Of a stretch of DNA of 64,000 nt, positions 25,334 to 33,916 are shown piece by piece. The translations under genes and the position numbers were made by a program. This DNA is from Planotetraspora sp. A-T 1434 (GTDB lineage: Bacteria > Actinomycetota > Actinomycetes > Streptosporangiales > Streptosporangiaceae). The DNA lies in contig NZ_JAOEGB010000001.1 of NCBI RefSeq assembly GCF_025420585.1, positions 124,001 to 188,000 on the forward strand. The letters run 5' to 3'. The notes under the pieces are model-generated. The model saw nothing but the letters and a program-made list of their open reading frames with translations, did no database searches and was not told the origin of the DNA. Positions within the stretch are counted from its first letter, which is position 1, and every line of letters begins with the position of its first letter.

Positions 25334-26620
25334 ATGGGTTTCGACGCGGTCGAGATCATCACCATCAAGCGAGACCGTGGCGAGCTGTCCACCGCCCACA
25401 TCGACTGGGTGATCGACGCGTACACACGCGGCGAGGTGGCCGACGAGCAGATGTCGGCGCTAGCGATGGCGATCCTGCTCAACGGGATGAACCGCCGGGA
25501 GATCGCGGACTGGACCCAGGCCATGATCCGGTCGGGGGAGCGGATGGACTGGTCCGCGCTCGACCGGCCCACCGCCGACAAGCACTCCACGGGCGGAGTG
25601 GGTGACAAGATCACTTTGCCGCTGGCTCCGCTCGTGGCGGCGTGCGGCGCGTACGTGCCCCAGCTCTCCGGCCGGGGGCTCGGCCACACCGGGGGCACGC
25701 TGGACAAGCTCGAGTCCATCTCCGGGTGGCGGGCATCCCTGTCGAACGACGAGATGCTGGGGGTCATCCGTACGGCCGGGGCGGTCATCTGCGCGGCCGG
25801 CACCGGGCTGGCTCCCGCGGACAAGAAGCTCTACGCGCTGCGGGACGTCACCGGAACGGTCGAGTCGATCCCGCTGATCGCCTCGTCGATCATGTCGAAG
25901 AAGATCGCCGAAGGCACGGGCTCGCTCGTGCTCGACGTCAAGGTCGGCTCCGGCGCTTTCATGAAAAATGTGGACAACGCCCGAGAGCTGGCCCGGACCA
26001 TGGTGGCGCTCGGCACCGACGCGGGCGTGCGGACCGTCGCACTCCTCACCGCGATGGACCGCCCCCTGGGGCGCGCCGTGGGCAACGCCCTGGAGGTCGA
26101 GGAGGCCGTCGAGGTCCTCGCCGGGGGCGGCCCCTCCGACGTGGTCGACCTGACCGTACGGCTGGCACGGGAGATGCTCGAAGCGGCCGGACTGCCCGGG
26201 GCCAGAGACCCCGAGGAGGCGCTGAAGGACGGCTCGGCGATGGACGCGTGGCGGTGCATGATCAGCGCCCAGGGCGGCGATCCGGATGCCGTCCTGCCGA
26301 GAGCGGCCGAGTTCATGGAGATCACGGCTCCGGAGTCGGGTGTCCTGTCCAGGCTCGACGCTCTGGGTGTCGGCGTCGCCGCCTGGCGGCTCGGCGCGGG
26401 CAGGGCGCGCAAGGAGGACCCGGTGTCGTTCGGCGCCGGCATCACGCTGCACGCCAAGCCCGGCGACGCCGTCCGCAAGGGGCAGCCGCTGATGACGCTG
26501 CACGCGGACGAGACGGCGAGGTTCGAGCGGGCGCTCCAGGCCCTCGAGGGAGCCTACGAGGTCACCGAAACCGCAGACCCCGGCCTCCTGCCCCTGGTCA
26601 TCGACCGCATCACGGCATAG
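25334..26620 (+). CDS. deoA: Thymidine/pyrimidine-nucleoside phosphorylase
   Basis: The 428-residue enzyme has the signature SGRGLGHTGGTLDKLESI, the phosphate-binding KHSTGGVGDK and the KIAEGTGSLVLDVKVGSGAFM segment of the pyrimidine-nucleoside phosphorylase family. It splits thymidine or (deoxy)uridine into base and (deoxy)ribose 1-phosphate. The ATG with AAAGGGGA upstream gives the conserved N-terminus; a longer frame inside cdd is not needed. It ends the uptake-salvage operon: imported cytidine can be deaminated by cdd and then cleaved here. Confidence 0.93.
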   Translation: MGFDAVEIITIKRDRGELSTAHIDWVIDAYTRGEVADEQMSALAMAILLNGMNRREIADWTQAMIRSGERMDWSALDRPTADKHSTGGVGDKITLPLAPLVAACGAYVPQLSGRGLGHTGGTLDKLESISGWRASLSNDEMLGVIRTAGAVICAAGTGLAPADKKLYALRDVTGTVESIPLIASSIMSKKIAEGTGSLVLDVKVGSGAFMKNVDNARELARTMVALGTDAGVRTVALLTAMDRPLGRAVGNALEVEEAVEVLAGGGPSDVVDLTVRLAREMLEAAGLPGARDPEEALKDGSAMDAWRCMISAQGGDPDAVLPRAAEFMEITAPESGVLSRLDALGVGVAAWRLGAGRARKEDPVSFGAGITLHAKPGDAVRKGQPLMTLHADETARFERALQALEGAYEVTETADPGLLPLVIDRITA

Positions 26621-26645
26621 GCCCCGCTCGGCCGGACTTTCGCCG

Positions 26646-27281
26646 TCAGCGGGTGAGGCTCGCTTCCAGTGCCTTGTCCGTAGCTCGCGCGTGGGCGGTG
26701 TTCCCCGTGTCCCGGTCGCCGTCGGTGTCCCGGTCGACCTGGGTGTTCCGGTCGACCTGGGTGTTCCGGTCGCTGTGGGCGTCTCGGGCCTTTGGGACGT
26801 GCTCCGTGGATGGCGTGTCCTTGGGCGGCGTGTCCTTGGGCAGCGTGTCCGTGGGCGGCGTGCCCTCGGGTGGTGTGCCCGTGAGGTAGGGGACGAGGCG
26901 CGACTCGAGGACGGAGCGGTGGGTCGGCAGCGCCTCGGCGTGACGCCCGCGGCCCTCATCGGTGATGTGCACGAAGACGCCTCGCCGGTCCACGTCGCAG
27001 GTCGCCCGCATGACGAGGCCCTCGCGCTCGAGGCGGGCGATCAGCCGGGACATCGCGCTCTGGCTGAGGTGCATGTGCTCCGCCAGCTCCTGAACGCGGA
27101 ACTTGAGCTTGCCTTCGTCGTCGCAGGTCGTCATGGCCTCGGCCATGCGATCGAGGAGCTCGAACTCGCTGACCCCCAGCCCGTGCTTCTCGCTGAGCTC
27201 CCGCTCCAGCGCGCACGACACACGCGCGTGCCGTTCGAGCAGCTCACGCCATGCCGTCACCATGAAATCCGTGTCGTTCAT
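26646..27281 (-). CDS. MarR-family regulator with low-complexity C-terminal tail
   Basis: The 211-residue protein has a MarR winged helix (about 8-140): the ELLERHARVSCALERELS helix, VQELAEHMHLSQSAMSRLIARLEREGLV and the wing CDVDRRGVFVHITDEGRG. Residues 150-211 form an unusual tail rich in Thr, Pro, Asp and Arg with internal repeats (PKDTPPKDTP; DRNTQVDRNTQVDRDT), encoded partly by 18-bp tandem DNA repeats. The tail is absent from ordinary MarR proteins and is probably disordered. It is divergent from an MFS exporter, with a palindromic operator between, so it likely represses that exporter. Confidence 0.85.
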   Translation of the reverse strand: MNDTDFMVTAWRELLERHARVSCALERELSEKHGLGVSEFELLDRMAEAMTTCDDEGKLKFRVQELAEHMHLSQSAMSRLIARLEREGLVMRATCDVDRRGVFVHITDEGRGRHAEALPTHRSVLESRLVPYLTGTPPEGTPPTDTLPKDTPPKDTPSTEHVPKARDAHSDRNTQVDRNTQVDRDTDGDRDTGNTAHARATDKALEASLTR

Positions 27282-27330
27282 GCGACCGAACCGCCTTTCT
27301 CGCGTGATCGTAGCATGCACGCGCAATATA

Positions 27331-27370
27331 TGCAACTGCATTAAATGCTTGTGCATTGAATGCAGGTGCA
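27331..27370. promoter_or_regulatory. MarR-type operator: two 13-bp palindromes flanked by TGCA pairs
   Basis: TGCATT-G-AATGCA at 27352-27364 is a perfect palindrome and TGCATT-A-AATGCT at 27337-27349 differs by one base; they lie 15 bp apart. The block is framed by TGCA-AC-TGCA and TGCA-GG-TGCA. It lies 16 bases before the exporter ATG in an AT-rich pocket shared with the divergent marR gene. Confidence 0.75.
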
Positions 27371-27385
27371 TGTATCTTCGCTGAC

Positions 27386-28801
27386 ATGATTCCCTCCACT
27401 CAGGACGAGCGCTGGGGGGCGCGCCTGTGGGGTGCCCTCACCGTTCTCTGCGCAGTCATCTTCCTCGACGCCCTTGATGTCTCCATGGTCGGCGTGGCCC
27501 TGCCGTCCATCCAGGCGGACCTCGGGATGACCACGTCGTCACTGCAATGGGTCGTGAGCGGCTATGTGCTCGGGTACGGCGGTCTGTTGCTTCTCGGGGG
27601 CCGGACCGCCGACCTGCTGGGACGACGCCGGGTGTTCCTCGCCGCCCTGGTCGTTTTCGCCGCCGCCTCACTGCTGGGCGGGCTGGTGACCGACGGCACC
27701 CTGCTGATCGCCGCCCGCTTCATCAAGGGCATCAGCGCGGCGTTCACCGCTCCCGCCGCATTGTCGATCATCACGACCACCTTCGCCGAAGGGCCCGCGC
27801 GCAACCGGGCCCTGAGCATCTTCACCGCCTGCGGCGCAAGCGGCTTCTCGCTGGGACTGGTGCTGTCCGGGGTGCTGACCGAGATCGGCTGGCGCTGGAC
27901 GTTCCTCATGCCGGTCCCGGTCGCCATCCTCGCCCTCGTCGCCGGTGCCCGGCTGCTCCACCGCTCCGACGAGCGCGGCGAGGGCGGTCACGACCTCCTG
28001 GGCGCCGCGACGATCACCGCGGCGATGCTGCTCCTGGTCTTCACCGTGGTGGAGGCTCCCCAGGTCAGCCTTCTGCGCACCGTGCTGTCGGCCGTCGGGG
28101 TGGCCGCGCTGCTCGCGCTGTTCGTGTGGTGGGAGCGCCGGGTCAGCCACCCGCTGGTCCGCCTCGGCATCCTCCGTTCCGCGCCGCTGGCCCGGGCCAA
28201 CATCGGGCTGGTCATCCTGTTCGGCTCGTATGTCGGCTTCCAGTTCGTGGCCATGCAGTACTTCCAGAACCTGCTCGGCTGGAGCGCACTCCAGACCGCA
28301 CTCGCCTTCCTCCCCGCGGGCCTGCTGGTCGCGGTCAGCTCGACCAAGATGGGCACCCTCGCCGACCGGTTCGGCACGGCACGCCTCATCGTGGTCGGCT
28401 CGATCGCGCTGCTGGCCGGGTACGGCGTCTTCCTCCAGGTCGATGAGCACCCCAGCCTGGCGACGATGGTCCTCCCGGGCATGGTCCTGCTGGGCATCGC
28501 GTTCGCTCTGTCCTTCCCGTCGCTCAACATCCAGGCCACGTCCGGGGTCCACGACGACGAGCAGGGCCTGGCCTCTGGCCTCCTCAACACCTCGGGGCAG
28601 GTCGGCGGAGCCGTCGTGCTCGCGATCGTGACCGCCGTGCTGACCTCCGGCTCGGAGGGGGATCCGATCGGCCGGTTCCGCGCCGCGATCGTGGTCTCCG
28701 GTCTCTTCGCCCTCATCGGGTTGGTCGTCGCCCTGACCGGGCTCCGCTTCCGGCCCCGTACGGCAGAGGCCGCCGAGGAGAGAGTGCTCGAAACGGTCTG
28801 A
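27386..28801 (+). CDS. MFS drug exporter, DHA2 family
   Basis: This 471-residue, roughly 14-helix protein carries FLDALDVSMVGVALPSIQ in helix 1, LLGGRTADLLGRRRVFL in the loop 2-3 region and FIKGISAAFTAPAALSII further on. It should export drugs or toxic metabolites. An ATG directly follows the MarR operator; no strong ribosome-binding site is visible. Regulation by the divergent MarR protein is the natural inference. A perfect 14-bp hairpin ends the gene. Confidence 0.9.
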   Translation: MIPSTQDERWGARLWGALTVLCAVIFLDALDVSMVGVALPSIQADLGMTTSSLQWVVSGYVLGYGGLLLLGGRTADLLGRRRVFLAALVVFAAASLLGGLVTDGTLLIAARFIKGISAAFTAPAALSIITTTFAEGPARNRALSIFTACGASGFSLGLVLSGVLTEIGWRWTFLMPVPVAILALVAGARLLHRSDERGEGGHDLLGAATITAAMLLLVFTVVEAPQVSLLRTVLSAVGVAALLALFVWWERRVSHPLVRLGILRSAPLARANIGLVILFGSYVGFQFVAMQYFQNLLGWSALQTALAFLPAGLLVAVSSTKMGTLADRFGTARLIVVGSIALLAGYGVFLQVDEHPSLATMVLPGMVLLGIAFALSFPSLNIQATSGVHDDEQGLASGLLNTSGQVGGAVVLAIVTAVLTSGSEGDPIGRFRAAIVVSGLFALIGLVVALTGLRFRPRTAEAAEERVLETV

Positions 28802-28812
28802 TGGCCGCGCGG

Positions 28813-28846
28813 AGAAGGGGCGTCCCGGGGGCGGGACGCCCCTTCT
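28813..28846. terminator. Long GC-rich hairpin after the MFS gene
   Basis: A perfect 14-bp stem AGAAGGGGCGTCCC / GGGACGCCCCTTCT with a 6-base loop follows the stop by 12 bases. It lacks a T tract and could act in either direction between the convergent genes. Confidence 0.75.
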
Positions 28847-28930
28847 GGCTGCGCCGCATCGTCCTCGTGCGGGGTAGCCGGCATGGTGGAGGACCTGACG
28901 CGACCTGACCTGGGCCTGACCTGGGCCTGG

Positions 28931-29000
28931 CCTGACCCGGCCTGCCCCGGCGTGACCCGGCCTGACCCGGCGTGACCCGGCCTGACCCGGCGTGACCCGG
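28931..29000. repeat. 10-bp tandem repeat, (CCTGACCCGG / CGTGACCCGG) alternating
   Basis: Seven consecutive 10-mers, the last six alternating C(C/G)TGACCCGG, with more degenerate copies leftward to about 28893. It fills the gap between two convergent genes. The period equals about one DNA turn. The rest of the 263-bp gap holds only the terminator. Confidence 0.8.
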
Positions 29001-29064
29001 ACGTGCGCCTGCCCGCCGCCGCGGATGCTTCGCCGGGCGATCTCCGCGCCGTGATTCGCCAGGC

Positions 29065-31143
29065 CTACTTGAGCGTGCCGGGGGCCCATTGGCCGGGCAC
29101 GCCGTCGTCACTGAGGACGATCTCCCGCGCCGCGCCGGACCGCACATCGACGGCATAGACGGAGTACTCCTCGTCCCCGACCTCGCCCGTGTCCGTCATC
29201 GCCTCCACGATGGCCTCATGGTCGCTCGCCCAGCCGCGGACCTCCTGGATGCTGGTGTCCTCCGGGAGGGAGGCCTCGACCCGGCTCAGGATTCTTCCCG
29301 TGTCCGGGGCCATGGTGACCAGCAGTCCGTGATCGCCTTCCGCCGGATGGGAGCGCTCGGCCGACAGCGCGACGGCGGTTTTGTCGGGGGACAACGCCGC
29401 GCCGCTGTCGAACAGTGTCAGATCAGCGGGCACCCGGCTCAGCACGCGGCCGTCGGGCCGCATCCGCACGAGTTCAGTGGCGTGAATGCGCCCGGGAACG
29501 TCTGTCACATCCCGTGTCATCGTCGCCGTGACTGTGCCGTCGTCCGAGAGGGCCACAATCGTCATCGGCTTCGGAAGGGTCCACGTCCGGCTCGTGGTGA
29601 AGTCGTGCACCCGTGGCCTGTGGGCACCGTCGGTCTCGCCGAAGTCGGCGGCGAGCCACCGCCCTGAAGGGGAGATGAACAGCCCCGCCTTGCCGGTCGG
29701 CCCATCCATCCCCTCGGTCAGGTGACTCGACACCGGCACTGAGCCGTGCCGATCCTTCACGACGAATTCCGACATCGAACTGCTGTAGTAGGCCATCCGG
29801 TTGCCGTCCCTGCTGAGCGCCAACGGGGACCTGAGGCCGCTGTAGTCGGGATCCATATCGGGGATCCGCCACTGGTCGCCCCTGGTGGTCACCACCCGCC
29901 ACTGCTCGCAGTCGGAATCCTCCGGCCCATGGGCGCCCGGGGCGCAGAAGTCGTGGTACGCGTATCGGATGGGATCGCCGACCACAGCGGGAAGCGGGTC
30001 CGGCGTGTTCCCGGAGTCGCCGTGGTCCCCGTCCGCGAACGGGTCCGCGAAAGGGTCGGCCACGCCGCCGCTCTCCTGGATCTTGCCGAACACGGCGGCG
30101 ACGCCGAAGGCGATGGGCGTCAGGATGAGGGCCGTCACCATGAGGCTGACGCTCGTGACGAGGCCCCTCCGGCCGGCGCGGCGCCGCCGTACGGCGCGGA
30201 GCGTCTCGGCTGTGACCCCGTCGACGATGTCGGCGGCGGGCATCTCGGCCCCCAGAGTGGCCAGCCCCCGGCGTAACCCGGCATGCCAGGCGTCCTCACC
30301 CGGGCCGGGAGGAGCGCCCCAGGCCGGCGATCCCGCAGACCGCGCAAGGCCGGCCCGGTCTTCCGTACGACCCTGTCCCGGGTCGGCGAACGCGGGCGCT
30401 GAGGTCGGTGAGGCCGGTTCGTCCGTGGGCGGCGCCCACGGCGCTTTCACGTCGGTGATCGAGCTCTCCGCCTGCCATGGGAGAAGCCCCTGTGAGGTCT
30501 CCCCATCCCGTACGGCCGCCGTTCTCTCCGATGTCCCAGCGGAGTCGATGTGGGGTGCCACTCCGTTGTCCGGGGCGGGAGCCGTACTCACTTCGGACCC
30601 TGGGCCGGCACATTCGCCGGTTTCGGAGGCGGGAGCCGTGCCGGGCTGTGACGCGGGAGCCGTACCGAGGTCGGAGGCGGTGGCGAGCGAGGGGAGCCGG
30701 TGGCGGAGTTCTGAAAGGGCGACGACGGTCTCGGTCTGGGCCGTGTGGAGGTTGAAGCCGCACAGATCGGCTGCCTGCCATTCAGCGGCCCCGTCGTGGT
30801 GGCGCGCCACGATAAGCGCCCGCTGGCCAGGCGTCAGCGCGGCCAGGGCCATGGCGAGCTGTGAGGCGCTGGCCGCGTCACGACCACCACCGGAGGCGCC
30901 GGGCCGCCGTTGCGGGTCCTTGCCAGAGCGCGGATGCTTCAGGAAAAGCGCGAACAGCTCACGACGGGCGGTCTCGGCGGGGGAGACCCAGCGGACCGAG
31001 CTCCATCGGGCGGCGACCCTGGTGAGTGATTTGACCACAAGCGCGCGGGCGAGGTCCGCGTCACCGGTGAGGAGAAAGGCCGTGCGGGCAAGCGGCGGTG
31101 TCTGGTCGGCCGCGAACACCGGGAACCCGGGCAGCTTGCGCAT
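29065..31143 (-). CDS. Transmembrane fusion of an ECF-sigma-like domain to a beta-propeller
   Basis: The 692-residue product begins with about 150 residues resembling SigE-type ECF sigma factors: RTAFLLTGDADLARALVVKS for region 2 and LAALTPGQRALIVARHHDG with LCGFNLHTAQTETVVALSEL for region 4. A long Pro/Ala/Ser linker follows, then a basic stretch, one membrane helix (about 325-350) and an extracellular part (about 370-692) of repeated WD40/TolB-like blades (LALSRDGNRMAYYSS, FISPSGRWLAADFGE, VALSDDGTVTATMT, ALSPDKTAVALSAE). The sigma part is degenerate, so it may no longer bind promoters; it could be a membrane-held sensor. The ATG is preceded by a weak AAGGGC. Confidence 0.72.
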   Translation of the reverse strand: MRKLPGFPVFAADQTPPLARTAFLLTGDADLARALVVKSLTRVAARWSSVRWVSPAETARRELFALFLKHPRSGKDPQRRPGASGGGRDAASASQLAMALAALTPGQRALIVARHHDGAAEWQAADLCGFNLHTAQTETVVALSELRHRLPSLATASDLGTAPASQPGTAPASETGECAGPGSEVSTAPAPDNGVAPHIDSAGTSERTAAVRDGETSQGLLPWQAESSITDVKAPWAPPTDEPASPTSAPAFADPGQGRTEDRAGLARSAGSPAWGAPPGPGEDAWHAGLRRGLATLGAEMPAADIVDGVTAETLRAVRRRRAGRRGLVTSVSLMVTALILTPIAFGVAAVFGKIQESGGVADPFADPFADGDHGDSGNTPDPLPAVVGDPIRYAYHDFCAPGAHGPEDSDCEQWRVVTTRGDQWRIPDMDPDYSGLRSPLALSRDGNRMAYYSSSMSEFVVKDRHGSVPVSSHLTEGMDGPTGKAGLFISPSGRWLAADFGETDGAHRPRVHDFTTSRTWTLPKPMTIVALSDDGTVTATMTRDVTDVPGRIHATELVRMRPDGRVLSRVPADLTLFDSGAALSPDKTAVALSAERSHPAEGDHGLLVTMAPDTGRILSRVEASLPEDTSIQEVRGWASDHEAIVEAMTDTGEVGDEEYSVYAVDVRSGAAREIVLSDDGVPGQWAPGTLK

Positions 31144-31337
31144 GGCTAGCCCTTGTCGCCCGTCGCTTCGGGGTGACCACCGATCGGCTCGCTCACTACC
31201 GTCCTCGCCCCCGTACCAAATAGGGATATATCCGTTCTTGCCGTGCTCTGGAGGCGCTCAGAGTAGCCCACCATGTGAACCGAGCGCTTGATCCCCGCAT
31301 CTAACGGGCAACGAATCCTTCGAAAGAAGCCGCCGCC

Positions 31338-32003
31338 ATGAAGACCCGCCTCGCCCTCGCCGTCCTTCCGCTCGCCGTCGTCATCGCCTGTGGGACCACC
31401 AGCACGGACGGCTCACCGGCCGAGCCGTCGTCCACCTTGACCACGGCTCCCCCGGCTTCTGCCACCGCCCCGGCGTCTTCGGCTCCCTCGGCATCATCGG
31501 CTCCCTCGGCTTCCGGGACGGCCGTGGTCACTCCGCCTCCCTCGGGGTCGCCGGAGCCGACCGATTTGGCGCCGCCGTCCTCCACGAAGCCGGTCACGGT
31601 GCGGCGCACCCCCTCGAAGCCTCCTACCGTCACGGGGGTGAGATTCGCGGGTCACGGCGACTTCGACAGGGTGGTCGTCGATCTTCAAGGGCCTATGACC
31701 GGCTACACGGCCCGCTGGGTGAGCAAGATCGTCCAGGACGGCTCCGGCGCGGCGATGGACGTCAAGGGCGGGGCCTACCTCCAGCTCACGCTGTACCCGG
31801 CGAACGCCCACGACGACGCGGGCAACTCCACCTGGGTAGGGCCCCGGCAGGTCACCGCCAAGCTGCCGAACATCGTCGAGGTCGTCAACAACGGCGATTT
31901 CGAGGGCGTGGTGAGCATCGGTCTGGTGCTCGACCACAAGGCCGGGTTCCGGGTGCTGGAGCAGTCCGCGCCGACCCGGCTCGTGATCGACGTGGCGCGC
32001 TGA
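31338..32003 (+). CDS. Lipoprotein with AMIN-like domain
   Basis: The 221-residue product has a lipoprotein signal (LAVVIAC, Cys18), a Ser/Thr/Pro/Ala-rich spacer (about 20-90) suited to crossing the cell wall layer, and a C-terminal AMIN-like domain (about 98-221): VRFAGHGDFDRVVVDLQG, YLQLTLYPANAHD, EGVVSIGLVLDHKAGFRVL, TRLVIDVAR. AMIN-type domains bind peptidoglycan or other glycans at the envelope. A GAAAGAAG lies upstream of the ATG. It is a single gene; the 194-bp region upstream holds the divergent sigma/propeller start and an AT-rich segment near 31220. Confidence 0.82.
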   Translation: MKTRLALAVLPLAVVIACGTTSTDGSPAEPSSTLTTAPPASATAPASSAPSASSAPSASGTAVVTPPPSGSPEPTDLAPPSSTKPVTVRRTPSKPPTVTGVRFAGHGDFDRVVVDLQGPMTGYTARWVSKIVQDGSGAAMDVKGGAYLQLTLYPANAHDDAGNSTWVGPRQVTAKLPNIVEVVNNGDFEGVVSIGLVLDHKAGFRVLEQSAPTRLVIDVAR

Positions 32004-32113
32004 CAAACTGGTGGGCATGCTCAGGGGGATCGACGTGCCCACCCGACACCCGTGCCGGGCGGCGAGGTCGGCCTTCAAGATCCTTTTTGTACGGCCGACG
32101 ATAGGATTGTGAA

Positions 32114-32143
32114 ATGAGTGAGCGGAGCGAGGAGGGCGCATGA
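32114..32143 (+). other. Nine-codon micro-ORF overlapping the adenosine deaminase start
   Basis: ATG at 32114 opens a frame reading MSERSEEGA, whose TGA overlaps the add ATG as ATGA. Its DNA includes GAGCGGAGCGAGG, also found in the micro-ORFs ahead of tadA. It could couple translation into add or be a by-product of the duplicated ribosome-binding site. Confidence 0.4.
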
Positions 32144-33228
32144 GCCGGCTACCGACTTATGAGGAAATCCGCAGCGCCCCGAAGGTGTTGCTCCACGACC
32201 ATCTGGACGGCGGGCTTCGCGCGGAGACGATCGTCGACCTGGCCCGCGACAGCGGCCACGAGCTTCCCTCGACCGATCCGGACAACCTCGCCACCTGGTT
32301 CCAGGAGGCCGCCGACTCCGGCTCGCTGGAGCGCTACCTGGACACCTTCGCTCACACGGTCGGGGTCATGCAGTCACGGGAGGCGCTGGTAAGGGTGGCC
32401 GCCGAATGCGCGGAGGACCTGGCGGACGACGGCGTCGTCTACGCCGAGGTCCGGTACGCCCCGGAGCAGCACACCTCGGCTGGCCTCGGTCTGGATGAGG
32501 TCGTCGAGGCCGTGCTGGAGGGCTTCCGGCTGGGTTCCGCCGGTCCCGACGGACGGCCACGCATCCAGGTCGGCACTCTGCTCACCGCCATGCGTCACCA
32601 GGCGCGGTCGATGGAGATCGCCGAGCTGGCCGTACGCTACCGCGACGTCGGCGTGGTCGGCTTCGACATCGCGGGCGCCGAGGCCGGCTACCCGCCCACC
32701 CGGCACATCGACGCCTTCGAGTACCTCCAGCGGGAGAACGCCCACTTCACCATCCACGCGGGTGAGGGATTCGGACTGCCGTCCATCTGGCAGGCGATCC
32801 AGTGGTGCGGCGCGGACCGGCTCGGCCACGGCGTCCGCATCATCGACGACATCACGGTGTCCGGTGACGGCGAGGCCAAGCTTGGACGGCTCGCCGCGTA
32901 CGTCCGCGACAAGCGCATCCCACTGGAGATGTGCCCGACGTCGAACCTGCAGACGGGGGCCGCCGCCTCGATCGCGGAGCACCCCATCGGCCTGCTGCGT
33001 CGGCTGTACTTCCGGGTGACGGTCAACACCGACAACCGGCTGATGAGCGGGACGAGCGTGTCCAAGGAGTTCGCCAAGCTCGTGGACGCCTTCGGCTATG
33101 ACTGGGACGACCTCCAGTGGTTCACGGTCAACGCGATGAAGTCCGCCTTCATCCCCTTCGATGAGCGGCTCGCGCTGATCAACGGCGTGATCAAGCCCGG
33201 TTTCGCCCAGTTGAAGTGGCGCGCGTGA
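32140..33228 (+). CDS. add: Adenosine deaminase
   Basis: The 362-residue enzyme has the zinc-binding His19-Asp-His21 in [16 protein letters not shown] (about 206), RLGHGVRI (about 230), CPTSNLQTG and the metal Asp in VTVNTDN (about 297). It deaminates adenosine and deoxyadenosine to inosine forms, which the purine-nucleoside phosphorylase at 37124-37927 can split. A GGAGGG lies just before the ATG. The stop overlaps the GTG of the next gene. Confidence 0.94.
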   Translation: MSRLPTYEEIRSAPKVLLHDHLDGGLRAETIVDLARDSGHELPSTDPDNLATWFQEAADSGSLERYLDTFAHTVGVMQSREALVRVAAECAEDLADDGVVYAEVRYAPEQHTSAGLGLDEVVEAVLEGFRLGSAGPDGRPRIQVGTLLTAMRHQARSMEIAELAVRYRDVGVVGFDIAGAEAGYPPTRHIDAFEYLQRENAHFTIHAGEGFGLPSIWQAIQWCGADRLGHGVRIIDDITVSGDGEAKLGRLAAYVRDKRIPLEMCPTSNLQTGAAASIAEHPIGLLRRLYFRVTVNTDNRLMSGTSVSKEFAKLVDAFGYDWDDLQWFTVNAMKSAFIPFDERLALINGVIKPGFAQLKWRA

Positions 33229-33809
33229 AGAAACAGCTCTACAGGTCGAAGGTGGCCCAGGTGTTCGGCTGGGTCTGGCTCGTGTTCGCGGCGTACAACG
33301 CGTGGGACCTGATCGCGCACGGTTCGATGCCCTCGGCCCTGATCGCGGGCGCTGTGCTGGGCGTCATCACGGTGCTCGTCTTCCTGCTGGCGCTCCGCCC
33401 GGCGGTCGTGGTCGAGGAGGGCGGCGTCCGCGTACGCAACCCGCTGAGGAACGCCTGGATCCCCTGGAACGCCGTCGGCGACGTGCTGGTGTCCAACGTG
33501 ATCGTCATCGAATCCGGACATACGACGGTCCGCTGCTGGACCCCGCATGCCAGCACCCGTGAGCGGGTCAAGGCCGTCAGCCGCGCGGGGAAAGCGGCCT
33601 CACGGGCCGGCATGTCCATGGCCGAGCGCGCGATGGCCGAGGCCGCCGGTCGCACCCACGCCGACTGGGTGGCGCAGCAGCTGACCGAGATGAGCGCGTC
33701 GAGGAATAGTGCCTCAACGGGCGAGACCCGCGTGACCTGGTCGCCGTCCGCGCTCGCCGCTGCCGCCGCCGCCATCGTCCTCGTCGCGGTCACCCTGGTC
33801 CTGGCCTGA
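33225..33809 (+). CDS. PH-like membrane protein
   Basis: The 194-residue protein has two N-terminal membrane helices (about 9-27 and 33-52), a short bacterial PH-like segment ([24 protein letters not shown], about 55-100), a polar Ala/Arg/Met-rich helical region and a C-terminal membrane helix (about 175-194). Actinobacterial proteins of this shape are usually annotated as PH domain proteins of unknown role. The GTG overlaps the add stop (GTGA), suggesting coupled translation. Confidence 0.65.
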   Translation: MKKQLYRSKVAQVFGWVWLVFAAYNAWDLIAHGSMPSALIAGAVLGVITVLVFLLALRPAVVVEEGGVRVRNPLRNAWIPWNAVGDVLVSNVIVIESGHTTVRCWTPHASTRERVKAVSRAGKAASRAGMSMAERAMAEAAGRTHADWVAQQLTEMSASRNSASTGETRVTWSPSALAAAAAAIVLVAVTLVLA

Positions 33810-33916
33810 GCCAAATTTCGGCGTGGGGGCGCGGGGGTTCCATCCGCCGTCATTCCGGAGCGGATACTGCCGCCCCTGGTGAAGGGCGCCGTTTCGGCGA
33901 GCATAAGGTCCGGTAC

